A stretch of DNA of 7,224 nucleotides from contig JABMMY010000173.1 in the NCBI GenBank assembly GCA_013205415.1, positions 1 through 7,224 on the forward strand, read 5' to 3'. Below are positions 1-5,013 of this stretch, piece by piece. The translations under genes and the position numbers were made by a program. The notes beneath the pieces are model-generated. The model was not told where the DNA came from. It saw nothing but the letters and a program-made list of their open reading frames with translations, and ran no database searches. Source of the stretch: Deltaproteobacteria bacterium. GTDB lineage: Bacteria > Bdellovibrionota > FAC87 > UBA2466. How positions within the stretch are numbered: the stretch's first letter is position 1; every line of letters begins with the position of its first letter.

Positions 1-97
1 GTCGAATGATTTCTATCGTTAAAGCAACAAACTTGAGGGTTGTTTGGTAAACGATGAGTTTTTCGTGCCTTAATCGTTTTTCTGTCGAAGGCAGCAT
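1..97 (-). CDS. Four-helix-bundle protein, 5' end only (23S rRNA-IVS protein family)
   Basis: This is a partial gene: it starts at ATG 97-95 on the minus strand and runs off the left edge after 32 codons. The visible residues contain HEKLIVYQ (11-18) followed by a hydrophobic amphipathic helix with KFVAL and IEIIR. This matches, from memory, the N-terminal signature of stand-alone four-helix-bundle proteins of the 23S rRNA intervening-sequence family (TIGR02436 type, 'HEKL-VYQ...FVA'). Members are small helical proteins that assemble into pentameric rings. Their cellular function is unclear, though relatives occur inside rRNA intervening sequences and as Avd of diversity-generating retroelements. 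No Shine-Dalgarno precedes the ATG. The upstream frame stays open through the hexamer array to a stop at 154-152 but offers no ATG, GTG or TTG start there. The gene lies 146 nt downstream of the inositol-phosphate synthase stop on the same strand. The family call rests on a short stretch; the start is less certain. Confidence 0.68.
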   Translation of the reverse strand, partial: MLPSTEKRLRHEKLIVYQTTLKFVALTIEIIR

Positions 98-105
98 AAG
101 TCGAT

Positions 106-147
106 GTTCAAGTTCAAGTATAAGTAGAAGTAGAAGTAGAAGTAGAA
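106..147 (-). repeat. Tandem hexanucleotide array (TTCTAC/TTGAAC), 7 units
   Basis: Seven contiguous 6-bp units are present. Read on the minus strand they are four perfect TTCTAC (147-124), one TTATAC (123-118) and two TTGAAC (117-106). The array ends 8 nt before the ATG of the four-helix-bundle gene, so it lies where that gene's 5' UTR or promoter would be. Because the unit is 6 bp, copy-number change would not shift a reading frame, but it would change spacing between upstream signals and the start codon. Graded divergence at one end (TTATAC, then TTGAAC) suggests growth by slippage at the other end. The repeat is seen directly; any regulatory role is inferred. Confidence 0.9.
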
Positions 148-149
148 GT

Positions 150-215
150 TTTTAGGGGCGCGTGATTCATCAGGCGATCAACCACCTGCACTAAAAGGAT
201 AGAGCGCCCCCAAAA
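150..215 (-). other. Long imperfect inverted repeat / RNA stem in the 3' region of the inositol-phosphate synthase gene
   Basis: Arms 150-161 and 204-215 pair over 12 positions. The inner 7 bp are perfect (GGGGCGC with GCGCCCC), then comes one A/C mismatch as plus-strand RNA, then TTTT with AAAA. In minus-strand RNA that mismatch becomes a G-U wobble, so the stem is continuous over 12 pairs only in the direction in which the synthase gene is transcribed. The 42-nt loop can form a small inner CAGG/CCTG hairpin (171-174 with 185-188). No U-run follows on the minus strand (ACTTCTAC follows), so it is not a classical intrinsic terminator. It could be a 3'-UTR stabiliser, a processing site or part of a small RNA. 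Confidence 0.55.
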
Positions 216-243
216 TATTTGAAACGAGGCAGTCGGATAGGGT

Positions 244-1572
244 CTATTCCTCTACGATTCCGTAGTAGGTCAGTCCTAAATGATTAATGAGTTCCTCTCC
301 ACCCATAAATCTTAGCGTATTATGAAGTTTTAAAAGTTGAACCTGCAGATCGTGCTCCGGTTTTAGCCCAGGAGCTGCAAGTGGACTCTTAAAGTAAAAG
401 GATAACCACTCTTGAATGCCGTAGAGATCCGATCTTTGAGCTAAATCCATAAAGAGGGCTAGGTCTAGAACAAGAGGAGCCGCTAAAATACTATCTCGAC
501 ATAGGAAGTTAACCTTGATCTGCATGGGGTAACCCAACCAGCCAAAGATATCGATATTATCCCAACCCTCTTTGTTATCTCCCCGAGGAGGATAATAGTT
601 GATTTGAACTTGATGATGAACATTCCCATAAAGACTAGGGTAGGCCTCTGGCTCTAAAATTTGGTCCAGTACAGATAGCTTAGAAACCTCTTTTGACTTA
701 AAGGAACCAGGATCGACTAAAACTTCACCGTCTCTATTTCCTAAAATATTGGTGGAGTACCAGCCGGCAAGTCCTAAAAGTCGGCTTTTAAGGCCGGGGG
801 CTAAAATGGTTTTCATTAAGGTTTGGCCAGTTTTATAATCACTACCGCAGATAGGCACCCGAAGCTCTCTAGCTAAATCTCTAAGAGCCGGAACTTCAAC
901 GCTACGATTCGGAGAGCCATTTGCGTAAGGCACTCTCTCCATCAAAGCCGCATAAGCATAAATTTGGCTAGGTGAAATCATGGGATCATTAGCTAATAAA
1001 GCAGCTTCAAAGGTGGATAGGGTTTCGTGGCAAGGGGCATTTTCAGTATAAACTTCGGTACTAGCGCACCAGATCATCACAAGACGATCACAATTATTTT
1101 CTTTTTTAAATCTACGAATGTCCTCTCGTAGTTGTTCAGCTAAATCTTTTTTTGTTTTGCCTGTTTTTTTGTTTTTACCGTCGATTAGAGTAATGTAGCT
1201 TTTATCAAAAACCGCACTCATAGGTTTGATTTTAGATAAAGGTTCTTTTAACTGATCTAGAAGATTTTGTTCTAATACCTTCGCTTTTGAAGCCGCTTCA
1301 TAAACGTTGTCCTCAAAAATATCCCAGCCTCCAAAACAAAGAGACTCTAAAGAAGCTATCGATATAAAATCTTTAATTAGAGAGGAACGGTTCTCATTTC
1401 GCTTGCCTAACCGAAGCTGTCCCATTTGGGTGAGTGAACCTACCGGCTCTGCTAATCCGCGTTTTATCGCTTCAACTCCCGCTATAAAGGTGGTGGCCAC
1501 CGCTCCCATTCCTGGAAGAAGAATTCCTAATTTTCCAGTAGCTGGAGTCACTTTTACATTTGTTTTTGTCAT
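244..1572 (-). CDS. ino1: myo-Inositol-1-phosphate synthase (inositol-3-phosphate synthase)
   Basis: This 442-residue protein should convert glucose-6-phosphate to 1D-myo-inositol 3-phosphate in the cytoplasm through an NAD-dependent oxidation, aldol cyclisation and reduction, the first step toward inositol and inositol lipids. A Rossmann Gly-rich loop (LLPGMGAVATT, 18-28) is followed by FGGWDIFEDN (80-89) and the NAD-contacting STEVY (171-175). The family's catalytic-domain blocks follow: GSDYKTGQTLMK (243-254), LGNRDG (277-282), FKSKEVSK (291-298) and DSILAAPLVLDL (360-371). The conserved lysines of these blocks, K247, K254, K294 and K298, are present. Length is in the bacterial/archaeal range; yeast Ino1 is longer. 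The start is supported by AAGGA (1583-1579) 6 nt upstream of ATG 1572-1570. It is transcribed away from the alpha/beta hydrolase gene. No inositol monophosphatase or PI-phosphate synthase gene is visible to show what the product is used for. Confidence 0.95.
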   Translation of the reverse strand: MTKTNVKVTPATGKLGILLPGMGAVATTFIAGVEAIKRGLAEPVGSLTQMGQLRLGKRNENRSSLIKDFISIASLESLCFGGWDIFEDNVYEAASKAKVLEQNLLDQLKEPLSKIKPMSAVFDKSYITLIDGKNKKTGKTKKDLAEQLREDIRRFKKENNCDRLVMIWCASTEVYTENAPCHETLSTFEAALLANDPMISPSQIYAYAALMERVPYANGSPNRSVEVPALRDLARELRVPICGSDYKTGQTLMKTILAPGLKSRLLGLAGWYSTNILGNRDGEVLVDPGSFKSKEVSKLSVLDQILEPEAYPSLYGNVHHQVQINYYPPRGDNKEGWDNIDIFGWLGYPMQIKVNFLCRDSILAAPLVLDLALFMDLAQRSDLYGIQEWLSFYFKSPLAAPGLKPEHDLQVQLLKLHNTLRFMGGEELINHLGLTYYGIVEE

Positions 1573-1677
1573 ATCGATTCCTTAAATTTAGCTGCCGTCT
1601 TGGTGTAGCAAGTTTTTACCTAATTTAAAAGGGGGGAATTTTCTGGGGATATCAAAAAGTTAAGAAGTTCTCACCTC

Positions 1678-1724
1678 GTAACAAACTCCACCTTATCTCT
1701 TTTATAGTGACACCTATTTGTTAC
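1678..1724. promoter_or_regulatory. Candidate divergent promoter/operator with inverted repeat
   Basis: This lies in the 163-bp divergent region between the inositol-phosphate synthase and hydrolase genes. A perfect 8-bp inverted repeat, GTAACAAA (1678-1685) and TTTGTTAC (1717-1724), is centred at 1701. At its centre lie a plus-strand -10-like TATAGT (1703-1708) and an overlapping minus-strand TATAAA (1706-1701). Neither has a convincing -35 at 16-18 bp. If TATAGT is used, transcription starts near 1715 and the hydrolase leader is about 20 nt. A regulator binding both arms could control both genes. The pattern is visible, but an 8-bp pair in a region this size has an appreciable chance of arising at random. 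Confidence 0.35.
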
Positions 1725-1735
1725 AATGAGGAACG

Positions 1736-2764
1736 ATGTGGCTAGAAATATTTAAAAACAATAAAATTACAGTGACTTACAATTCTGAGCCTCAGCCTGC
1801 TAAAACGATAGCTAAAAAGAGTGTAGAGACCAGTCCCATGGAAAGGCCTGCTAATAAAATGGGTCTCCCTACGGACCACGATACCTCCCGACTAGAGCCC
1901 CACACTCGAGGTGTCTTTCAGAGTCGCGATCACACTAGTATTTATTATGAGATTTATGGGCAGGGGAAACCTCTTTTGCTTTGTTATGGACTTGTATGCC
2001 GAAGAGAACACTGGCGGTATCAATTAGCCTGTTTTGCCAAAAAATACCAAGTGATCCTTTTCGATTACCGGGGCCACCAGTTTTCAAGTCAACCTACTAA
2101 TGATCAACATCTCACCTTAGATTGGTGTGCTTATGATATTGAGGATCTTCTTACCTATTTAAAGGTTGAAGAGGTAGTAGGAATAGGCCACAGCATGGGA
2201 GTCGGGGTATTAACTCGTGCGGTAGTCCTAGATAAATCAAAGTTTAAGGCGATTATATTTATTTGCGGAACGGTAAAAAATCCATTTGAGAGAATGTTTC
2301 ATTCTAATCGCATGAATCGAGTTCATCAGGTTTCTAGCGTTCTTTTTGATGTCATGCCAGGGGTTGTCTCTTCTTTGTGGCAAAAATTAACACAAAACAA
2401 TATTTTTAACTTTATTCTAGCTTCTCGATTAGGGTTTAATGCCGATCGCTCAAAAGATAGTGATGTAAACAGTTACCTTGAAGGGGTTCACCAAATTCCT
2501 TTTTCCGTTTTTCATGCTCTCATTGATGATTACACAAGATTTGATGGGCAAAGTTATTTGAAGCAAATTGAGTGCCCTGCTCTTATTATTGCAGGAGAAA
2601 AGGACATGATCACACCTAAAGAGGTGCAGGATGAGATTGTAAGTTCGTTAAAAAACTCAGAAATGCACCTGATTCCAGAGGGAAGTCATAATTCACACAC
2701 CGACTTTCCTAATGAAGTAAACATTGCGATCGATAATTTTCTAGAGAAAATTGGGTACCAATGA
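1736..2764 (+). CDS. Alpha/beta-fold hydrolase with N-terminal extension
   Basis: This 342-residue protein of the alpha/beta-hydrolase (AB hydrolase 1) superfamily is probably an esterase, lipase or related enzyme; the substrate cannot be told from sequence. The core starts near residue 62 (strand around SIYYEIYGQGKPLLL). It contains the nucleophile elbow GHSMG with Ser153, the acid in AGEKDMITP (Asp290) and the base in EGSH (His318). The usual HG oxyanion motif after strand 3 is YG here (CYGLV, 83-87), and FDYRGH (109-114) is the typical DxRG-like turn. The first ~60 residues are hydrophilic, without signal peptide or membrane helix. GAGGAA (1728-1733) ends only 2 nt before the ATG, an unusually tight spacing. 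Met35 (1838) and Met42 (1859) are alternative starts that would remove the extension but lack good ribosome-binding sites. The stop overlaps the next gene's start (ATGA), implying translational coupling and joint function with the lipoprotein. Confidence 0.85.
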   Translation: MWLEIFKNNKITVTYNSEPQPAKTIAKKSVETSPMERPANKMGLPTDHDTSRLEPHTRGVFQSRDHTSIYYEIYGQGKPLLLCYGLVCRREHWRYQLACFAKKYQVILFDYRGHQFSSQPTNDQHLTLDWCAYDIEDLLTYLKVEEVVGIGHSMGVGVLTRAVVLDKSKFKAIIFICGTVKNPFERMFHSNRMNRVHQVSSVLFDVMPGVVSSLWQKLTQNNIFNFILASRLGFNADRSKDSDVNSYLEGVHQIPFSVFHALIDDYTRFDGQSYLKQIECPALIIAGEKDMITPKEVQDEIVSSLKNSEMHLIPEGSHNSHTDFPNEVNIAIDNFLEKIGYQ

Positions 2765-3582
2765 AAAAACTTTTATTTGCTTTGTTATTCGCTCTCTCTT
2801 TGCCTTTAATTATTTCCTGCACCTCGATGCCACCGGTAGTTTCCTTGACCTCAAGTCAGATTCAAGACTCCTTAAATTTATTTTGGAAACAACAGGAACG
2901 AAAAAAGGTAGAGGTTCAAACGATTCAAGCAAAAATTCGATTAGATATCGTAGAAAAAAAGAGATCGGTATCTGGCGTAGGAACGGTATTTTCAAGCCCC
3001 GAGGGTTTAAGACTTGAATTAAGAGATCCCTTAGGGAGGCTCCAGTATGTGGTGGTACTCCAAGGAAATAAAAAGTTTACCGCCTATTATCCTTCACAAA
3101 ACACTACCTATAGCGATTCCACCCATGGAGCTAATTACCTAAAAGAATTTTTAAATCTCGGAATGAATTTTTATGAGTTAAAAAACTTGTGGTTGGGAGT
3201 CGTTCCGATAACTCGGTCTAATTCGCAGTTAGAAGGTGTGAAACCGGGTGAAAAATTTGGCCAGCATTGGTTGAATTTTAAAAAATCAGATTTGCACTTA
3301 ACTACGTTGGTTGATGTTAATAACGGTGATGTATTGAAGGTGGTTTGGCAAAGCCCTTCTTTTGCGGTTGAGTTTGAGTTTTCTGACTTTGCTAGTTGTT
3401 GCCAAGAGCATGTACCCTCAGGTGACTCGCCTCGAATCGGTAGAAATGTATTTCTTAAAAATGGAAATCAAGAGAGTGAAATAGAACTTGATTGGGTAAC
3501 TATTTCGAGTGCTAAAAAGAGAGATCAGAGTGTCTTTGAGCTAGACCTTCCAGGCAACGTGAAGAGGGTGTTTTTGAATTAA
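2761..3582 (+). CDS. LolB/DUF4292-like outer-membrane lipoprotein
   Basis: The 273-residue product has a lipoprotein signal peptide: basic MKK, hydrophobic core 4-18, and lipobox IISC with acylated Cys20. The residue after Cys is Thr, not Asp, which by the E. coli rule favours outer-membrane sorting. The mature part resembles the LolB / DUF4292 half-barrel fold: an N-terminal helix (32-50), a strand IQAKIRLDI, then SGVGTVFSSPEGLRLELRDPLGR (71-93, read in parts) and a 'YLKEFLNLGMNFYELKNLWLG' region resembling the LolB segment before the hydrophobic loop. LolB itself is about 200 residues, so this protein is longer, and assignment as the true lipoprotein acceptor LolB is not secure. ATG overlaps the hydrolase stop by 4 nt with no strong Shine-Dalgarno, so translation is probably coupled. 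The 3' end carries a copy of an internal segment (see repeats). Confidence 0.75.
   Translation: MKKLLFALLFALSLPLIISCTSMPPVVSLTSSQIQDSLNLFWKQQERKKVEVQTIQAKIRLDIVEKKRSVSGVGTVFSSPEGLRLELRDPLGRLQYVVVLQGNKKFTAYYPSQNTTYSDSTHGANYLKEFLNLGMNFYELKNLWLGVVPITRSNSQLEGVKPGEKFGQHWLNFKKSDLHLTTLVDVNNGDVLKVVWQSPSFAVEFEFSDFASCCQEHVPSGDSPRIGRNVFLKNGNQESEIELDWVTISSAKKRDQSVFELDLPGNVKRVFLN
3001..3031 (+). repeat. Internal copy of an 18-bp exact direct repeat with extended similarity
   Basis: The 18-mer TTGAATTAAGAGATCCCT at 3014-3031 recurs exactly at 3574-3591. GAGGGT precedes it at 3001-3006, as also in the second copy, with 7 nt between the two blocks. This copy is coding and gives LELRDPL in the conserved core of the lipoprotein, so it is probably the original. 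An exact 18-bp match is not expected by chance in a window of this size. Confidence 0.85.
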
Positions 3583-3591
3583 GAGATCCCT
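3564..3591 (+). repeat. 3'-terminal copy of the 18-bp direct repeat, spanning the lipoprotein stop codon
   Basis: GAGGGT (3564-3569), 4 nt, then the exact 18-mer (3574-3591). It is read one frame away from the internal copy, so here the sequence supplies the last codons and the TAA stop (3580-3582) of the lipoprotein gene. This suggests that the extreme C-terminus was replaced by copying of an internal segment. Part of it also forms the weak hairpin at 3581-3600. Confidence 0.85.
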
Positions 3592-3600
3592 AAATCTTTT
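3581..3600 (+). terminator. Weak hairpin between convergent genes, possible terminator
   Basis: AAGAGAT (3581-3587) pairs with ATCTTTT (3594-3600), 7 pairs including one G-U, around a CCCTAA loop. The only T-run (3597-3601) lies within the 3' arm. The stem has few G-C pairs, so termination of the hydrolase-lipoprotein operon here is possible but weakly supported. The convergent gap is only 24 bp. Confidence 0.25.
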
Positions 3601-3606
3601 TAGCGC

Positions 3607-4023
3607 TTATCTAAGTAAAGCTCTGAAAACCTCTGAGAGTTCCTTAGGGCAAAGAGGTCGGTGCAAACAGTCGGTAAGGCCGACGTCATAAAAAGATTTA
3701 AGACGAAATAGAGCCTCTTCTGTTTCTGCGTCTTGGTGGATTAGGGTGACAGGAATCTGTAATTCCTGATTGATAAATTGAATCGTTTCTCGGGGATCGG
3801 CCCAATTAAGATCCGATTCTATTAATATTAAGTCCCAACGTTTCCAAGAAAGAATTTGCACCTGAAGTGATTGCCCTGAAGAGACCCCTTCGACTGAAAT
3901 ACCGTAAAACGATTGTAAGAGCGCTAAAGACTCCAATTGATTAGATAGATAAAGAACCTGTTTATTTTTCGTGAAGGTGGCTTGTCGAAATTCAGGTAAA
4001 AAGACCACATTATCGTAGGGCAC
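3607..4023 (-). CDS. Stand-alone degenerate receiver (pseudo-receiver) domain protein
   Basis: The 138-residue protein (GTG start) has the alternating hydrophobic layout of a CheY-like receiver from about residue 20 onward: KQVLYLSN (beta1), WDLILIESDL (beta3), IPVTLIHQD (beta4), VGLTDCLHRPL (beta5) and a final helix KELSEVFRALL. Aligned to the intact receiver in this window, every key position has changed. The acidic pair is Ser27-Asn28, the phosphoacceptor Asp is Glu69, the switch Ser/Thr is His96 and the conserved Lys is Arg122. It therefore probably is not phosphorylated in the usual way. Glu at the acceptor site could mimic a constitutively activated state. There is no output domain; residues 1-19 precede the fold. 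It may act by protein-protein contact. It is divergent from the response-regulator gene, a suggestive but unproven partner. Confidence 0.72.
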   Translation of the reverse strand: MPYDNVVFLPEFRQATFTKNKQVLYLSNQLESLALLQSFYGISVEGVSSGQSLQVQILSWKRWDLILIESDLNWADPRETIQFINQELQIPVTLIHQDAETEEALFRLKSFYDVGLTDCLHRPLCPKELSEVFRALLR

Positions 4024-4029
4024 CGAGTT

Positions 4030-4035
4030 CTCCTT
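4030..4035 (-). promoter_or_regulatory. Shine-Dalgarno that fixes the GTG start of the pseudo-receiver
   Basis: AAGGAG on the minus strand lies 6 nt before GTG 4023-4021. The longer open frame from TTG 4038-4036 would place this strong ribosome-binding site inside the coding sequence, so the GTG start is preferred. Confidence 0.75.
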
Positions 4036-4041
4036 CAAACA

Positions 4042-4053
4042 AAGATATATCTT
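4042..4053. promoter_or_regulatory. 12-bp perfect palindrome upstream of the pseudo-receiver, possible operator
   Basis: AAGATATATCTT reads identically on both strands and sits 6 nt upstream of the Shine-Dalgarno of the pseudo-receiver gene, in the 195-bp divergent region shared with the response regulator. Position suits an operator or a 5'-UTR hairpin overlapping initiation. A/T-rich 12-bp palindromes occur by chance about once or twice in a window of this size, so only the location makes it notable. Confidence 0.3.
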
Positions 4054-4125
4054 AATGCGAACTATTTTGAAAAAGCAAAGAACTAATTAAAGGGACACCT
4101 CTTTATTATGCAGTGCGCTTCTGCC

Positions 4126-4134
4126 TGGTATAGT
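4126..4134 (+). promoter_or_regulatory. Extended -10 promoter for the response-regulator gene
   Basis: TGGTATAGT matches an extended -10 (TGn plus TATAAT with one mismatch). The position 17 bp upstream (TTATGC, 4106-4111) is a poor -35, as is common with extended -10 promoters. Transcription would start near 4141 and leave a leader of about 78 nt. That leader contains two tiny open frames (ATG at 4141, three codons; ATG at 4168, three codons). Confidence 0.45.
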
Positions 4135-4205
4135 TTCATTATGTTCTTTTAAGATAAAACCTCAAAAATGCTCAAATAATTGCTACACATTCCGATAAAG
4201 CACTT

Positions 4206-4214
4206 GGAGAGGAG
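4206..4214 (+). promoter_or_regulatory. Shine-Dalgarno that fixes the ATG start of the response regulator
   Basis: GGAGAGGAG ends 4 nt before ATG 4219. An in-frame TTG at 4180 would add 13 residues not expected before a receiver beta1 strand and would bury this site inside the coding sequence. Confidence 0.85.
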
Positions 4215-4218
4215 AATT

Positions 4219-4971
4219 ATGGAAAAAATTCTAGTCATCGAAGATAACAAGGATTACCAATTTCTCATTCAAACTTCTCTAGGAAAAGAATATCGGGTCA
4301 TTGTAGCTGATAACGGCAACAGTGGTGTAGAACTGGCTAAAGCACAGCGCCCCGATTTAATTCTTCTAGATATTAGTTTGGGAGAGGTGGATGGCTTTGA
4401 GGTTTGCCATCGTTTGAGAGCACAAAAAGAAACTGAAAAAGTTCCTATCATTTTCTTATCATCTAGAAGTGACACCAGTGCGAAGAAAATGGGGTTTGAT
4501 CTTGGGGCTGACGATTATGTTCAGAAGCCATTTGAGGCAGAAGAATTAATCGCTCGTATTAAAGCGCGTATCAAACAAAGTAAGGTGAACCGCGAAAATC
4601 TACCTGCTTTCGAACATGAGGGTTTGAAAGTAGATTTTGTGGGACATCGAGTATTTTTGATTGATAAAGAGGTGAGCTTTTCAGCTTTGGAATTTAAACT
4701 TCTAGCTTACTTTATTCGTCATCCTGACCATGTGTTAGCTAGAGATAAAATTCTAAATAGTGTTTGGGGCGAAACCTTTGTCAGTGATCGAGTCGTTGAT
4801 TCTCATATTCGAACGATTCGTAAAAAACTAGGGCCCTTTAAAGGCCATATTGAATCCATTTACGGCGAGGGGTATCGGTTTAATCCGAGCCCCCTTTCCC
4901 AAGATAATGCTATCGATGATGATTTAGATCTTTTAGATGATGAAGAAGACTCCACCAAAACAGCCGCTTAA
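4219..4971 (+). CDS. OmpR/PhoB-family response regulator with acidic C-terminal tail
   Basis: This 250-residue cytoplasmic two-component transcription factor has an N-terminal receiver (about 1-118) with all functional residues: Glu8-Asp9, phosphoacceptor Asp51 (LILLDISLG), Ser81 and Lys103 (VQKPF). A winged-helix Trans_Reg_C domain (about 130-223) carries the family pattern SALEFKLLAYF, ARDKILNSVWG, DSHIRTIRKKL and IYGEGYRF. After the fold, residues 224-250 form a tail dominated by Asp/Glu (IDDDLDLLDDEED, 232-244), which is not part of the usual family architecture. Start at ATG 4219 follows a strong Shine-Dalgarno. No histidine kinase gene is adjacent, so it is an orphan regulator within this window. 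The divergent pseudo-receiver and downstream PilZ gene are possible functional partners. Target genes cannot be read from the sequence. Confidence 0.93.
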   Translation: MEKILVIEDNKDYQFLIQTSLGKEYRVIVADNGNSGVELAKAQRPDLILLDISLGEVDGFEVCHRLRAQKETEKVPIIFLSSRSDTSAKKMGFDLGADDYVQKPFEAEELIARIKARIKQSKVNRENLPAFEHEGLKVDFVGHRVFLIDKEVSFSALEFKLLAYFIRHPDHVLARDKILNSVWGETFVSDRVVDSHIRTIRKKLGPFKGHIESIYGEGYRFNPSPLSQDNAIDDDLDLLDDEEDSTKTAA

Positions 4972-5013
4972 TTTCTACCTTTAAAATCCTTTTTAGTTTT
5001 TCAACTTTAAACT

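Noticed and set aside
54..155. Plus-strand 33-codon open frame encoding a Ser-Arg repeat peptide across the hexamer array.
   Set aside because: The composition simply reflects the tandem repeat. There is no Shine-Dalgarno, and it lies antisense to the more convincing four-helix-bundle start.
150..215. Reading the large stem as an intrinsic terminator for the inositol-phosphate synthase gene.
   Set aside because: No U-run follows the stem in the minus direction, and the 42-nt loop is large for a terminator.
1307..1585. Plus-strand open frame antisense to the 5' part of the inositol-phosphate synthase gene.
   Set aside because: It is fully overlapped by a gene with strong family motifs and has no recognisable domain or ribosome-binding site.
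1726..1755. Nine-codon open frame overlapping the hydrolase start, a possible leader peptide.
   Set aside because: It has no upstream Shine-Dalgarno, and very short frames like this are expected by chance.
2751..3017. Open frames in other registers across the start of the lipoprotein gene (plus strand 2751-3017 and minus strand 2810-2995).
   Set aside because: They are shadows of a gene with a clear signal peptide and lipobox. They show no protein features of their own.
4024..4038. Upstream TTG start for the pseudo-receiver adding five residues.
   Set aside because: It would place the AAGGAG ribosome-binding site inside the coding sequence; GTG at 4023 has ideal spacing.
4180..4218. Upstream TTG start for the response regulator adding 13 residues.
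   Set aside because: ATG 4219 follows a strong Shine-Dalgarno and starts directly with the expected receiver beta1 strand.
4269..4475. Minus-strand open frame inside the response-regulator gene.
   Set aside because: It is antisense to the receiver domain coding sequence, with no ribosome-binding site or domain.
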